From assembly GCF_013266695.1 (NCBI RefSeq), contig NZ_JABRXF010000001.1, positions 1,803,736-1,867,735 on the forward strand: a DNA stretch of 64,000 nucleotides. The letters are read 5' to 3'. Shown one piece after another: positions 8,773-19,180 of the stretch. A program made the translations under genes and the position numbers. The DNA comes from Hongsoonwoonella zoysiae (GTDB lineage Bacteria > Pseudomonadota > Alphaproteobacteria > Rhizobiales > Stappiaceae). Within the stretch, counting starts at the first letter, position 1; each line of letters starts with the position of its first letter. The notes below the pieces were generated by a model. It had not been told where the DNA came from. It worked only from the letters and a program-made list of their open reading frames with translations, and did no database searches.

Positions 8773-11700
8773 CTAGGCGAAGTAGGACTGCAATGGTCTC
8801 ACTTCAAGATTGCCGGACTTGTATGCTTCGATGCCTTTCGCCGCTGCAACCGCCCCTGCCATCGTCGTGTAGTAGGGGATCTTGTGCAACAGCGCAGCTC
8901 TGCGCAATGACCGGCTGTCGGAAAGAGCCTGCGCGCCTTCGGTTGTGTTGAAGACGAGCTGGACATCTCCATTCTTGATAGCATCAACGATGTGAGGCCG
9001 GCCTTCAAGCACCTTGTTTATCTTGGTGCACTGAATTCCGTTCTCCTCGAGAAATCTTTGCGTGCCGCTGGTGGCGATGATGGAAAACCCGGCGGCTTGC
9101 AGGCGCTTTGCCGGATCGAGAGCGCGTTCCTTGTCCGCGTCGCGAACGGAAATGAAGACGCGGCCTTCGGTCGGAACCCTTGTACCGGAACCGATCTGCG
9201 ATTTGGCGAAAGCGGCCTCAAACGTGCCGTTCAGCCCCATTACCTCGCCCGTGGAGCGCATTTCGGGGCCGAGCACCGTGTCGACGCCTGGGAAGCGGGC
9301 GAAGGGGAAAACCGCCTCTTTCACCGCGATATGGTCAAAGGTGTTTTCCCTGAGCCCGAAGGAGGCTAGCTTTTCGCCCGCCATTACGCGCGCGGCGATC
9401 TTGGCGATCGGCACGCCGATCGTTTTGGCGACGAACGGCACAGTGCGGGAGGCGCGCGGATTGACCTCGAGCACGAAGATGTCGCCATTGAGAATGGCGA
9501 ATTGGACGTTCATCAGCCCGCCCACCTGAAGACCTTTCGCCAGGGCCTTCGTCTGGCGCTTGAGTTCTTCCAGAACGTCTTCGCCCAGCGAGTAGGGCGG
9601 CAGCGAGCAGGCACTGTCTCCGGAGTGGATGCCGGCTTCCTCGATATGTTCCATGATGCCGCAGATAAAGACGTCCTCGCCATCCGACAGCGCGTCGACA
9701 TCGACCTCGATCGCGCCGTCGAGGTATCGGTCGAAGAGGAGCGGATTTTTGCCGAGGACGGTGTTGATCTGTCCGGTCTTGTCGTTGGGGTATTTCGCGC
9801 GCACGTCGCCCGGGACCAGTTCGGGCAGCGTGCCGAGGAGATAGGAGTTCAAAGCCTCCTCGTCACGGATGATCTGCATGGCGCGGCCGCCGAGCACGTA
9901 CGACGGACGCACGACGGCGGGCAGGCCGAGGTCGGCAACGACGAGACGGCTTTGCTCGACGGAATAGGCGATGCCGTTGTCAGGCTGCTTCAGATCGAGC
10001 TTCCAGAGAAGCTTCTGGAATCGGTCGCGGTCTTCGGCAAGGTCGATCATGTCCGGCGCGGTGCCGAGGATAGGGATATCCTCCTCGACAAGCGCCTGGG
10101 CGAGTTTGAGCGGCGTCTGTCCGCCGAACTGGACAATCACGCCGTGCAACGTGCCTTTCGACTGCTCCAGGCGAATGATCTCCAGCACGTCTTCGGCCGT
10201 TAGCGGTTCGAAATAGAGCCGGTCCGACGTGTCGTAGTCCGTGGAAACGGTTTCCGGATTGCAGTTGACCATGATCGATTCGAAACCGGCGTCGTGCAGC
10301 GCGAAAGCCGCGTGGCAGCAGCAGTAATCGAACTCGATACCCTGGCCGATACGGTTGGGCCCGCCCCCGAGGATGACGACTTTGTTGCGCTCCGAAGGCT
10401 CTGCCTCGTTTTCAAGCCGGCCGGCGAAGGGCACCTCGTAGGAGGAATACATATAGGCGGTTGGCGAGGCGAATTCCGCCGCGCATGTATCGATGCGCTT
10501 GTAGACGGGGTGCACGTCAAGGCTGCGCCTGAGCCTGGCGACATCCGCCTCATTCAAGCCCGCGAGCGTGGCAAGGCGGGCGTCGGAAAAACCCATGGCC
10601 TTCAGCCGGCGCAGAGGATCGGCCGTTTGGGGAAGCCCGAACTTGCGGACCTTCTCCTCCATGTCGACGATCGCCTTGATCTGCTCCAGGAACCACGGAT
10701 CGATCTTGCAGGATTCGTGAACTAGGTCGAGGTCGGCGCCTTCGCGTATCGCCTGGGCCACCTTCAGAAGACGGTCGGGCGTGGGCGCGCCGAGGGCGGC
10801 GCGCATCGCGTTGCGGTCGTCGCCCTGGCCAAGGCCGGGGATTTCGATTTCGTCGAAGCCGGTCAGACCTGTTTCGAGGCCGCGCAGCGCTTTTTGCAGA
10901 CTTTCCGTGAACGTGCGGCCGATCGCCATCACTTCGCCAACGGATTTCATCGCCGTGGTCAGCGTGGGTTCCGCGCCGGGGAACTTTTCGAAGGCAAAGC
11001 GCGGGATCTTGGTGACGATGTAATCGATCGTCGGCTCGAAGGAGGCCGGCGTAGCGCCTCCCGTAATGTCGTTTTCAAGCTCGTCGAGCGTATAGCCGAC
11101 GGCAAGCTTTGCGGCGACCTTGGCGATCGGGAAGCCGGTCGCCTTGGACGCAAGCGCCGAAGAGCGCGATACGCGCGGGTTCATCTCGATGACGATCAGC
11201 CGCCCGTTTTCCGGATTGACGGCAAACTGCACATTCGAACCGCCGGTTTCCACCCCGATCTCGCGCAGAACCGCAAGCGAGGCGTCGCGCATGATCTGGT
11301 ATTCCTTGTCCGTCAGCGTCAGCGCCGGCGCGATGGTGATTGAATCGCCGGTGTGGACGCCCATCGGATCGATGTTTTCGATGGAGCAGATGATGATGCA
11401 GTTGTCCGCCTTGTCGCGAACCACCTCCATCTCATACTCCTTCCAGCCGAGCACGCTTTCTTCCACCAGCACCTCATTGGTGGGCGATGCGTCGATGCCC
11501 CGCTCGATGATGTCGAAATATTCCTCTCGGTTGTAGGCGATGCCGCCGCCCGTGCCGCCGAGCGTGAAAGACGGGCGGATGATCGCCGGCAGGCCGACCG
11601 TTTCCAGGGCCTGCACTGCCTCGACCATGTCGTGCGCCAGCACGGACGTCGGCGTTTCCAGGCCGATCTTGTTCATTGCCTCGCGGAAAAGCTCGCGGTC

Positions 11701-12081
11701 CTCAGCCTTGTCGATCGCCTCGGCGGTGGCGCCGATCATCTCCACACCGAATTTTTCGAGCACTCCCATCTTGCGCAGCGACAAGGCGCAGTTGAGCGCC
11801 GTCTGTCCGCCCATTGTCGGCAAAAGCGCGTCCGGGCGCTCCTTTTCGATGATCTTGGCAACGATTTCCGGAGTAATCGGCTCGATATAGGTCGCATCCG
11901 CCAGTTCCGGATCCGTCATGATCGTCGCCGGGTTCGAGTTGACCAGGATAATTCGGTATCCCTCGTCCTTCAGCGCCTTGCAGGCCTGGGTACCGGAGTA
12001 GTCGAACTCGCAGGCCTGACCGATGATGATCGGGCCGGCGCCGATGATGAGAATGGAGGAAATGTCGGTGCGTTTGGGCAT
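8773..12081 (-). CDS. carB: Carbamoyl-phosphate synthase large subunit
   Basis: A 1102-residue ammonia-using synthetase that makes carbamoyl phosphate for arginine and pyrimidine synthesis, working with CarA. Two ATP-grasp halves are visible: the first begins [20 protein letters not shown], the second [19 protein letters not shown] near the middle. A C-terminal MGS-like allosteric domain (from about residue 960, [15 protein letters not shown]) is where nucleotides and ornithine bind. The open frame extends 101 codons further upstream, but that extension is low-complexity and unlike the family; MPKRTDIS at 12081 is the standard N-terminus. carA is 3 kb away on the same strand, separated by three regulator genes. 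Confidence 0.96.
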   Translation of the reverse strand: MPKRTDISSILIIGAGPIIIGQACEFDYSGTQACKALKDEGYRIILVNSNPATIMTDPELADATYIEPITPEIVAKIIEKERPDALLPTMGGQTALNCALSLRKMGVLEKFGVEMIGATAEAIDKAEDRELFREAMNKIGLETPTSVLAHDMVEAVQALETVGLPAIIRPSFTLGGTGGGIAYNREEYFDIIERGIDASPTNEVLVEESVLGWKEYEMEVVRDKADNCIIICSIENIDPMGVHTGDSITIAPALTLTDKEYQIMRDASLAVLREIGVETGGSNVQFAVNPENGRLIVIEMNPRVSRSSALASKATGFPIAKVAAKLAVGYTLDELENDITGGATPASFEPTIDYIVTKIPRFAFEKFPGAEPTLTTAMKSVGEVMAIGRTFTESLQKALRGLETGLTGFDEIEIPGLGQGDDRNAMRAALGAPTPDRLLKVAQAIREGADLDLVHESCKIDPWFLEQIKAIVDMEEKVRKFGLPQTADPLRRLKAMGFSDARLATLAGLNEADVARLRRSLDVHPVYKRIDTCAAEFASPTAYMYSSYEVPFAGRLENEAEPSERNKVVILGGGPNRIGQGIEFDYCCCHAAFALHDAGFESIMVNCNPETVSTDYDTSDRLYFEPLTAEDVLEIIRLEQSKGTLHGVIVQFGGQTPLKLAQALVEEDIPILGTAPDMIDLAEDRDRFQKLLWKLDLKQPDNGIAYSVEQSRLVVADLGLPAVVRPSYVLGGRAMQIIRDEEALNSYLLGTLPELVPGDVRAKYPNDKTGQINTVLGKNPLLFDRYLDGAIEVDVDALSDGEDVFICGIMEHIEEAGIHSGDSACSLPPYSLGEDVLEELKRQTKALAKGLQVGGLMNVQFAILNGDIFVLEVNPRASRTVPFVAKTIGVPIAKIAARVMAGEKLASFGLRENTFDHIAVKEAVFPFARFPGVDTVLGPEMRSTGEVMGLNGTFEAAFAKSQIGSGTRVPTEGRVFISVRDADKERALDPAKRLQAAGFSIIATSGTQRFLEENGIQCTKINKVLEGRPHIVDAIKNGDVQLVFNTTEGAQALSDSRSLRRAALLHKIPYYTTMAGAVAAAKGIEAYKSGNLEVRPLQSYFA

Positions 12082-12241
12082 CGTCTGCTCGCAAAAATCC
12101 GAGCGCGGGTCGCTTTTTTCACCGCGCTGGGGAGAGGGTACGGTTTTTTCGTCGGCTGAGCGGGCCTTATATGCAAAAAAAGACGTTCGGGAAACCCTAT
12201 AGGCAGGTGTCGCGCTACGGAATTTTCCGCATGTCCACGTA

Positions 12242-12577
12242 CTAGGCTTTGGAACGTCGCGGAGCGACGGGATCGGCCGCCTGGCCGGAACGGTCATTCC
12301 ACTGCCGGTCCTTGTTGGAATCGACGCCGGTGGCAGGTTTTCCAGAAGGCTGCTCGAGGGGCGCGCGCACCGGCGTCGTGCCATCGAAATCGCCGATGCC
12401 GTTCGACAAGGCGTAGCAGGCCAGGCGGATCGCCTTGGGAATCTCCACCGGGCGGCCGTTGCGATCGCCTTTTTCGTAGTATTGGATCATCCGCTTTTTC
12501 AGTCCTAGCCGTTCTGCAGCGTCCTTCTGTTTCAGCCCGAGCGCCTTCCGCCAGGCGCGGAACTGGTCCGGGCCCAT
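12242..12577 (-). CDS. Small XRE-type helix-turn-helix protein
   Basis: A 111-residue DNA-binding protein. The XRE helix-turn-helix lies at residues 2-60 ([21 protein letters not shown] followed by [12 protein letters not shown]), and the tail after residue 70 is polar and probably disordered. The ATG at 12577 is preceded by AAGGAAG at a suitable distance; an ATG 13 codons upstream (12616) lacks a binding site. The longer frame reaching 12985 overlaps the divergent AraC gene and is not believable. It may regulate itself; a TTTGCG-ATAA-CGCAAA inverted repeat lies about 100 bp upstream. Target genes unknown. Confidence 0.75.
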   Translation of the reverse strand: MGPDQFRAWRKALGLKQKDAAERLGLKKRMIQYYEKGDRNGRPVEIPKAIRLACYALSNGIGDFDGTTPVRAPLEQPSGKPATGVDSNKDRQWNDRSGQAADPVAPRRSKA

Positions 12578-12880
12578 GAAGGGTGCTTCCTTGTTCTTGC
12601 GGTCCGTCCTGTTCATCGATGCATCTACGGGCTGCACGCCTTTTCCCTCGATTTGGAAAGGCTTTCGGCGGTTTTTGCGATAACGCAAATTGTGCGACCT
12701 GACATCAATCGGACGTTCGTTATGCAAAGTCAATCTTGTCAAGGATTTGTATCCGTTATGCGGGGTCCGGCGCGGGTAAGGGTTGCCATCGCAGAAAGTT
12801 GATCGATAGACCGGGAAAGCAGGCGTTAGGCTTGTCATTTGCAAAACCGCCTCGAAGTTATTGATTACTGAGCGACAAGC
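12578..12880. promoter_or_regulatory. Divergent promoter region with TTTGCG-ATAA-CGCAAA inverted repeat
   Basis: 303 bp between the XRE and AraC genes. The only clear symmetric site is at 12674-12689 (6-bp arms, 4-nt spacer), a size that suits an XRE dimer. No sigma-70 match that I would defend. Confidence 0.4.
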
Positions 12881-13987
12881 ATGCTTGAAAGGACCGCCAG
12901 CGACACCAAGTTCGGCTCGCTTCTCACGGGTGAGGACCGCGAAGCGCATCTGATCCGGGCGCGTGAGCTTGTGGGATTGCCGCACTATTGCGCGATGCTG
13001 AAAATCCCGCTGTCGCCATTTTTGAAACAGTATCAGCTCAGCAACATTCCCGCGCAGCCCCCGCTCGGCAGCTACATCCGCCTGGACGATTTTTGCCGGC
13101 TGCTGGACGCTCTTGCGACGCGTGCGCGGCGTGAAACCTTTTCGCTCGACTGGACGAAGTGGTTGATAGAGAAAACGCCCGATCCGCTCGACTGTCAGGG
13201 CGCGGATGATACCGTTTGCATGGCGGCGAGTTACGCGCCCGATTTACGCTCCGCGATCGATGTCCTCGCGAGTTTCGCTTCGGTCAGCCACGATCTTGCG
13301 ATGGCCGAATGTGTCAGTGAGGGGGCGACGACGGCGCTGCAATGGGCGTTTCCGCCCTCGATCAGTTGCCGCAATCAGATCACCGATCGCATCGCCGGCG
13401 CGTATTGCCGGAAGCTCTCCATGTTGGCGGGCGACACCGATCTCGTCGTGAGCGTGGAGCTCAATCGCGACAGGCCGGTCGATGCCGGGCCGTATCGGGA
13501 GTTTTTCGGACCCAATATATCTTTCAATGCGCCTTTCAACCGGATACGGGTCAAGACGTCTGCTTTGGAAACACCCAACCCGCGTGCCAACAACGACATC
13601 TTCTGTGCCTTGAACGAATTGAACCGGCGGCGTCTTGCGGACAAGCGCAGGGCACATACCCTCGTGGAGCGAACCTGTGAAGCTATAGCCGCGGGTCTGG
13701 ACGATCCGGATCTGACCCTGTCGAAGGTGTCGCGCAAAATGGCTTTGAGCGAACGTGGTCTGCAGCGCCGTTTATCGGAAGAAGGTGCGACGTTCCAAAT
13801 GCTTCACGACAAGGTTCGACGGAAGGCAGCCGAGGACCTGCTCACGGCGAGCGATCTTTCGATCTCCGATATTGCCTACCGGCTGGGGTTCAAGGCTGTG
13901 GGTAATTTTACCCGCGCCGCCCGCCGCTGGTTCGACCGTTCGCCCAAGGAATACCGGAAGGACAGACAAGCCGCCGCGCAATGGTGA
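12881..13987 (+). CDS. AraC-family transcriptional regulator (OruR/ArgR-like architecture)
   Basis: A 368-residue regulator. Residues 30-230 form the helical N-terminal ligand domain of the Arabinose_bd type, found in regulators that sense amino acids or fatty acids. Residues 260-360 are the double helix-turn-helix (LSKVSRKMALSERGLQRRLS, then ISDIAYRLGFKAVGNFTRA and the PKEYR signature). The start is the first ATG of the frame at 12881. No catabolic target is adjacent, so the effector is open. It is divergent from the XRE gene and followed by a 618-bp spacer. Confidence 0.85.
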   Translation: MLERTASDTKFGSLLTGEDREAHLIRARELVGLPHYCAMLKIPLSPFLKQYQLSNIPAQPPLGSYIRLDDFCRLLDALATRARRETFSLDWTKWLIEKTPDPLDCQGADDTVCMAASYAPDLRSAIDVLASFASVSHDLAMAECVSEGATTALQWAFPPSISCRNQITDRIAGAYCRKLSMLAGDTDLVVSVELNRDRPVDAGPYREFFGPNISFNAPFNRIRVKTSALETPNPRANNDIFCALNELNRRRLADKRRAHTLVERTCEAIAAGLDDPDLTLSKVSRKMALSERGLQRRLSEEGATFQMLHDKVRRKAAEDLLTASDLSISDIAYRLGFKAVGNFTRAARRWFDRSPKEYRKDRQAAAQW

Positions 13988-14605
13988 CCGTTCGCGAAAA
14001 GCGAACCTCGACTCGCGCACCCGCTTTCGAGGCGACGGAGTTTGAACGGTGCTTCGGGCCCGGATTCCGTGAAACCGGTCGACTTTGGGGTTAAATTCGA
14101 CGTTACAGGCGATGTAACGTCGGAAATTTTCGCGATTACGACGGGTTATCGAGGTCTTCATGGCATTGCAGAAAAACGCCGTTACGGGAAGTAATGCGGC
14201 CGCGGCGTAGCTATCCGTTATGTCATGTTGGATTGTGTTTGATTATGTCCTTGGGAGAGGCCGATAATATCAAGATTATTGTAAATAAAAAACAAATATG
14301 ATATCTATATACATAACTTCTATTATAGAAGTAAGTAAGATTTTCGGTATCCGGTTCGATGTTTGTTATCCTGATAACAAATAAGACTATAGATATAACA
14401 TTCGATCACATAAATTTTATGATGTACCTATGGATAGATAAATTGTAACGCGTTTAAAGATAACAAATTGGCGTGAAATGAAAAAGCATGTAAATGCATA
14501 GAGTGCCATAGTCTTGCCAGATCCGGTGCGGGGTGCGGCTGCCGCAAGCCGCACCGATCGAAAAAAAGACGTTTTCAGACGGGCAAACATGGAACGGGCA
14601 ATACG
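13988..14605. other. AT-rich spacer with two palindromes upstream of merR-type gene
   Basis: 618 bp without a supported gene. The part from about 14260 to 14460 is much more AT-rich than the surroundings. It holds two operator-like palindromes: ACTTCTA-TTA-TAGAAGT at 14316-14332 and TTTGTTATC-CT-GATAACAAA at 14362-14381. They lie 225-290 bp before the MerR-type gene, too far for a simple sigma-70 promoter site of that gene, so an unrecognised short transcript or a distant enhancer is possible. Confidence 0.5.
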
Positions 14606-15061
14606 ATGAGTAACCTGGCAACGAAAATTCTGGATGCTCCCGACATCGCGGGGCCAATCGTCAAGGATGGTGGTGAAGAAAAGCTCCTCGCCATTTCGGA
14701 GATGTCGGACCTGTTCGACGTCACCTTGCGCACGCTGCGCTTTTATGAAGAAAAGGGCCTCCTAAATCCGGTGCGCAAGGGCGCGAGGCGCTACTATCGT
14801 CCGCATGACGTAAGCCGGATGAAGGTCATCCTTCAGGCGAAAAAGATCGGATTGACGCTTGGTGAAATCCGCCGCGTGATCGCGATTGTGGAAGGGAACC
14901 TGCCGCGTATCGAGCAGTTGCGTCAACTTCGCAAGATTTGCGCCGATCAGGAGGGGATCCTGCGTGAGCATCAGGCTCAGGTCGACGAGCAGATCTCCGA
15001 GATGCAGGGCGTGGTCGCCTCGCTCGATACGTTGATCGATGCGGGTGGCGACGCTGCCTGA
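14606..15061 (+). CDS. MerR-family transcriptional regulator
   Basis: A 151-residue regulator. The winged helix (about residues 27-95) contains LLAISEMSDLFDVTLRTLRF, then the wing YEEKGLLNPVRKGARRYY, and is followed by a long coiled coil (98-145) for dimerisation. There are no clustered cysteines, so it is not a metal sensor of the MerR or CueR kind, and no effector domain is present. Members of this small type are conserved near carA in related genomes, but no function can be read from the sequence. A bidirectional terminator separates it from carA. Confidence 0.85.
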   Translation: MSNLATKILDAPDIAGPIVKDGGEEKLLAISEMSDLFDVTLRTLRFYEEKGLLNPVRKGARRYYRPHDVSRMKVILQAKKIGLTLGEIRRVIAIVEGNLPRIEQLRQLRKICADQEGILREHQAQVDEQISEMQGVVASLDTLIDAGGDAA

Positions 15062-15094
15062 TCGAGCCGATGCCGGCGACAAGTGGCATCATGA

Positions 15095-15137
15095 ACCGAA
15101 AACGCCCGGCCGAAGATTTCGGCCGGGCGTTTTCGGT
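15095..15137. terminator. Bidirectional terminator between merR-type gene and carA
   Basis: A perfect 20-bp stem (15095-15114 with 15118-15137) around a 3-nt loop. The sequence runs A-rich at the outer left and T-rich at the outer right, so it can stop transcription from both sides. Confidence 0.85.
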
Positions 15138-15157
15138 TTAATTCATTTTGACGGTTG

Positions 15158-16366
15158 TCAGCGTTCCGCTTCCGCTTCGAGGCCTTTGCGCGCGCGCATG
15201 AGATTGGCGAAGCGGCGGAACAGGTAGTGACTGTCGCGCGGGCCCGGCGATGCTTCCGGGTGGTACTGCACGGAGAATACAGGCCTGTCCTTGAGCCGGA
15301 TGCCGCAGTTCGAACCGTCGAACAGCGAGACATGGGTTTCTTCCAGCGTGCCTGGCAGGCTTTGCGTATCGACCGCAAATCCATGGTTCATCGAGGTGAT
15401 CTCGACCTTGCCGGTGGTGCGGTCGAAAACCGGGTGGTTTGCGCCATGGTGGCCCTGATGCATCTTCGCGGTCCTGGCGCCAAGTGCGATCGCAAGCATT
15501 TGATGGCCAAGGCATATTCCGAAAATCGGCAAGCCATTGTCCACGACGCTACGGATCGTCCCGACCGCGTATTCTCCCGTTGCGGCCGGGTCGCCCGGCC
15601 CGTTCGACAGAAAGACACCATCGGGGTTGTGCGCCAGGACGTCTTGCGCGCTTGCGGTGGCCGGCAAAACGGTGACCTTGCAGCCCGTGTCGGCAAGAAG
15701 CCGCAGGATATTGCGCTTGATGCCGTAGTCGATAGCGACGACGTTGAAGAATTCCTGCTGACGGCGGCCAAAACCGTTGCCCCAGACCCAGGGCGTTTCG
15801 TCCCAGGAAAAGCTTTGCGCGGTGGTGACGTCCCTGGCGAGGTCCATCCCGTCAAGGCCGGGCCATGCACGCGCGGCCTGTTTCAGCGCTTCCATGTCGA
15901 AAACACCATCGGGCGCATGAGAGATTACGGCGTTGGCGAGCCCTTTTTCGCGGATCAACGCCGTAAGCGCACGCGTATCCACGCCGCAAAGGCCGATGAT
16001 GCCGCGCGCCTTCAGCCAGGCGTCGAGATGTTTCGTGGCGCGGTAATTCGAAGGATCGGTTATGTCCGCCTTGAAGATGGCGCCGCGCACTCCGGAAGAC
16101 GAGGCCAGGTTGACGGTCTCGATGTCTTCCTCGTTGGCGCCCACGTTGCCGATATGAGGAAAGGTAAAGGTGATGATCTGGCCGGCGTAGGACGGGTCGG
16201 TCAGGATCTCTTCGTAGCCGGTCATGGCGGTATTGAAGCATACCTCGCCGACAGACTGCCCCGTCGCGCCGAGGCCCTGTCCTTCAATGACGGTTCCGTC
16301 GGCGAGAATGAGTACGGCCGTTGTCGGCGTCGCGGACCAGGCGTCAGCGCTCGTCATGTCTTGCAT
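15158..16366 (-). CDS. carA: Carbamoyl-phosphate synthase small subunit
   Basis: A 402-residue glutamine amidotransferase subunit that supplies ammonia to CarB. The N-terminal CarA domain has ADGTVIEGQGLGATG, TAMTGYEEILTDPSYAGQI and ICGVDTRAL-type segments. The C-terminal class I GATase has the nucleophile Cys in FGICLGHQMLA and the His/Glu pair in VQYHPEASPGP. Three starts are possible: 16441, 16366 or 16357. None has a strong Shine-Dalgarno; 16366 is chosen because it gives a normal N-terminus shortly before the first conserved strand. It is on the same strand as carB but not adjacent. Confidence 0.94.
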   Translation of the reverse strand: MQDMTSADAWSATPTTAVLILADGTVIEGQGLGATGQSVGEVCFNTAMTGYEEILTDPSYAGQIITFTFPHIGNVGANEEDIETVNLASSSGVRGAIFKADITDPSNYRATKHLDAWLKARGIIGLCGVDTRALTALIREKGLANAVISHAPDGVFDMEALKQAARAWPGLDGMDLARDVTTAQSFSWDETPWVWGNGFGRRQQEFFNVVAIDYGIKRNILRLLADTGCKVTVLPATASAQDVLAHNPDGVFLSNGPGDPAATGEYAVGTIRSVVDNGLPIFGICLGHQMLAIALGARTAKMHQGHHGANHPVFDRTTGKVEITSMNHGFAVDTQSLPGTLEETHVSLFDGSNCGIRLKDRPVFSVQYHPEASPGPRDSHYLFRRFANLMRARKGLEAEAER

Positions 16367-16612
16367 TCTTAATCCGGTTGATGACATCATGCGCCTCAAC
16401 GCTCCGTAGTCGGCCTTTGGCACCGATTCGCCGGTCGACATGGAACGGGGCGCATCAAAGCCGGCACTCTAGGGGATACGACCGTAGCGGTCAACCACGA
16501 GGTCACTGAAGAAAATTCCGCAAAATCAACGGATTAGCCATATCGTTGGAGGGATTTTTCTGGCAATTGCCGTTTGGTGAGCCAAATTTCCCGACAGCCG
16601 GTGGAGCATTGA

Positions 16613-17068
16613 ATGCGCGAAGAGATCAATTCCGCCCTGCAGGACGCGCTTGAAAAAGGCGAAAAAGGGCGCGCGGCGACGTTGCGCCTCATCCAGGCCA
16701 CGATACGCGACAGGGACTTGCGTTCCCGGGAAACGGGCGGGGACGGCCTGTCGGATGTCGAGGTGATCGAAATTCTGCGCAAGATGATGCGCCAGCGCGA
16801 GGATTCCGTGCGCGACTACGAGGAATCGGGCCAGCTGGAGCTGGCCGAGCAGGAGCGGCAGGAAAGCGAGATCATCCGTGAATTCCTGCCGCGTCAGTTT
16901 GACGAAGAGGAAATGCGTCAGCATTGCGAGAATGTGGTGCGCGATATCAATGCCCACGGGCTGCGCGACATGGGACGTTGCATGAGCGCGTTGAAAGAGC
17001 GCTTCCCCGGCCAGATGGATTTCACTCAGGCAAGCTGCGTTGTGAAGGATCTGCTGCGCAGCGAATAG
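16613..17068 (+). CDS. GatB/YqeY domain protein
   Basis: A 151-residue YqeY-family protein, related to the tRNA-binding tail of the amidotransferase GatB. The helical body carries LRLIQATIRDRDL, EVIEILRKMMRQREDSVRDYE and EIIREFLPRQFDEEE, all typical. Its role, thought to be in tRNA or translation quality control, is not well defined. GGTGGAG precedes the ATG. It sits divergent from carA and upstream of dnaG, the usual alphaproteobacterial order yqeY-dnaG-rpoD. Confidence 0.92.
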   Translation: MREEINSALQDALEKGEKGRAATLRLIQATIRDRDLRSRETGGDGLSDVEVIEILRKMMRQREDSVRDYEESGQLELAEQERQESEIIREFLPRQFDEEEMRQHCENVVRDINAHGLRDMGRCMSALKERFPGQMDFTQASCVVKDLLRSE

Positions 17069-17251
17069 CGCCGCAAATCCTCGTTGGCAAAATCAGCAGC
17101 GAGAAACCTTCTGTTGAACGTGGTAGGGTGTTCGCGTAAAGCGGACCCACCGTGATCGACTATGAGGAAATGACGTTGCGTGAATCTCTGACTCAGTTAC
17201 GCTTTCGAATCATAGACATCCAAGGTCTGTGACTGCGGGGCTTCGATAGTG

Positions 17252-19180
17252 ATGCGATTCTCGCCTTCATTGCTGGATGAAATTCGCGACCGTATGCCGC
17301 TATCGGATGTGGTTGCGCGCCGTGTGAGTTGGGACAGGCGCAAGACGCAAGCAGCACGTGGCGACTTCTGGGCCTGTTGCCCGTTTCATCAGGAAAAGAC
17401 ACCGAGCTTCCACGTCGACGACAGGCGCGGACGCTACAAATGTTTCGGTTGCGGGGCGTCGGGTGACCATTTCCGTTTCCTCACCGATACGGAGGGCCTG
17501 AGCTTTCCCGAAGCGGTGGAGCGTCTTGCCGACCAGACGGGCGTCGCCTTGCCCAAGCCCGACCCGCAGGCGGAAAAGCGCGAGCAGCGCCGCGCGAGCC
17601 TTGCTGAAATCTGCGAGATGGCGGCGAGGTTCTTCCAGGCCGAGTTCGCGACATCCAGCGGTACCGCGGCACGGGATTATTGCGCCCGGCGCGGGTTGAA
17701 GGCGGAGACGCTGAAGGAATTCCGCTTCGGATTTGCGCCCAATGGCCGTGATGCCCTGAAGCGCCATCTTATTTCCAAGGGGGTGGACGAGGCGGATATG
17801 ATCGAGGCCGGCCTGGTCATCAAGCCGGATGACGGGCGCGCAAGCTACGACCGCTTCCGCAATCGCCTCATCATCCCGATCCAGGACGACCGCGGCCGCG
17901 TCGTGGCCTTCGGCGGGCGCACGCTTGATCCGGACGGGCAGCCGAAATACCTGAATTCGCCGGAAACGCCGCTCTTCCACAAGGGCGCGCTGGTCTTCAA
18001 CGCGCATAGAGCGCGGGAAGTTGCCTTTCAAAGTGGCCAGCTTATTGCTGTGGAAGGTTATCTCGACGCGATATCTTTGTGGCAAGCTGGAATAGGCTAC
18101 GTAGTAGCTACACTTGGAACAGCATTTACTGAAGAACAAATTCGTAAGATGTGGCGCATGGCCCCTGAGCCAATAATTTGCTTTGATGGGGATGCTGCGG
18201 GCAAAAGTGCGGCCGAGCGTGCGGTCGATCGGATTTTGCCAAACCTCAAAGGTGGCTATTCATTCAACTTTGTTTTTATTCCCAATGGCCAAGATCCTGA
18301 CGATGTAGTTCGTTCCGGCGGAGCCAAGGAATTCCTGTCGATATTGTCGGGTGCGCTGAACTTTAGCAATTTCTTTTGGGAACGCGAAACCGCGAATGTA
18401 AATATCGAGACTCCAGAAAGAAAAGCGGCGCTTGAGGCCTCCATTTACAAGCATATAAATGCCATAAAAGATGACTCTGTAAAGCATAAATATAGGATAA
18501 TGTTTCGCCTAAAATTATCCCATTTATTCTGGGAGTCAAATGTAGGCAAAAGGAGAAGAAATAATCGTGTGCTAGGTGTCGAGGCGCCAGAAGGAAATTT
18601 GGTTCCATATGAGCGCCTTGTTCTTGGAATGTCGGTTGAATATACTGAGATTTATCTTCAGCATATGGAGAGAGTGAGTCGAATTACATTTTCAGAAAAA
18701 AAGTATAATATATTTAGAGATGAAATATATAAAGTAGTTATGAAATTTAACGATCTCTCGGTAATTGATTTTTACGAAGAATTGGCACCCCAGTTTCATG
18801 AGGTTCTCGATGAAGTTTATGGGCGTAGAAAACTGATTGTAAATGATATGGAGATTTATGAATATGGTTATCGGCTGAAGCAGAGAATGAAGATATTAGA
18901 ATGTAATCCAACTGATGATTTTGTCGAACATTGCTATCTTCATTTTGTGTCAAGGTTAGAGATTCGCGAAATAGAGCGAGAACTTGACCTTGATACGGGC
19001 GATATTAGCGATGAAGAAATAGACGAGGCTCAGTGGGAGCGGTTTCAAGCTCTGATTATGGAGTTAAATCGCTTGCGTGAAGAGTACCATCGTGACGATG
19101 CGACAATTGCTGAATGGGCTAAGTCTTTCTCGAAGTTCATCCACAGGGAGCACACAGACTATAAGGAGTTGGTTGCGTGA
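17252..19180 (+). CDS. dnaG: DNA primase (mosaic gene)
   Basis: A 642-residue primase that lays RNA primers for replication. The N-terminal zinc domain has CPFHQEKTPSF and YKCFGCGASGD. The catalytic core covers about residues 120-340, with the TOPRIM motifs VEGYLDAISL and CFDGDAAG. The rest is the DnaB-binding tail. The frame is continuous, but base composition changes sharply near 18030: by hand count 17581-17640 is about 67% GC and 18661-18720 about 28% GC, with many AGA, ATA and AAA codons. GC-rich sequence returns right after the stop codon. This looks like replacement of the 3' part by DNA from an AT-rich source. Start ATG 17252; a GTG directly before it is an alternative. Confidence 0.93.
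   Translation: MRFSPSLLDEIRDRMPLSDVVARRVSWDRRKTQAARGDFWACCPFHQEKTPSFHVDDRRGRYKCFGCGASGDHFRFLTDTEGLSFPEAVERLADQTGVALPKPDPQAEKREQRRASLAEICEMAARFFQAEFATSSGTAARDYCARRGLKAETLKEFRFGFAPNGRDALKRHLISKGVDEADMIEAGLVIKPDDGRASYDRFRNRLIIPIQDDRGRVVAFGGRTLDPDGQPKYLNSPETPLFHKGALVFNAHRAREVAFQSGQLIAVEGYLDAISLWQAGIGYVVATLGTAFTEEQIRKMWRMAPEPIICFDGDAAGKSAAERAVDRILPNLKGGYSFNFVFIPNGQDPDDVVRSGGAKEFLSILSGALNFSNFFWERETANVNIETPERKAALEASIYKHINAIKDDSVKHKYRIMFRLKLSHLFWESNVGKRRRNNRVLGVEAPEGNLVPYERLVLGMSVEYTEIYLQHMERVSRITFSEKKYNIFRDEIYKVVMKFNDLSVIDFYEELAPQFHEVLDEVYGRRKLIVNDMEIYEYGYRLKQRMKILECNPTDDFVEHCYLHFVSRLEIREIERELDLDTGDISDEEIDEAQWERFQALIMELNRLREEYHRDDATIAEWAKSFSKFIHREHTDYKELVA
18030..19180 (+). other. AT-rich tract inside dnaG, probable recombinant segment
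   Basis: About 1.15 kb covering codons of roughly residue 260 to the end. It begins within the TOPRIM domain, near VEGYLDAISL, a conserved region where homologous exchange would be easy, and ends at the stop codon. The encoded protein still reads as primase throughout, so function is probably kept. Confidence 0.75.

Noticed and set aside
12242-12985. A 247-codon version of the XRE gene
   Set aside because: The extra N-terminal part overlaps the divergent AraC gene, lacks a ribosome site and is not XRE-like.
15155-16372. A 405-codon plus-strand frame over carA
   Set aside because: Antisense to an intact carA.
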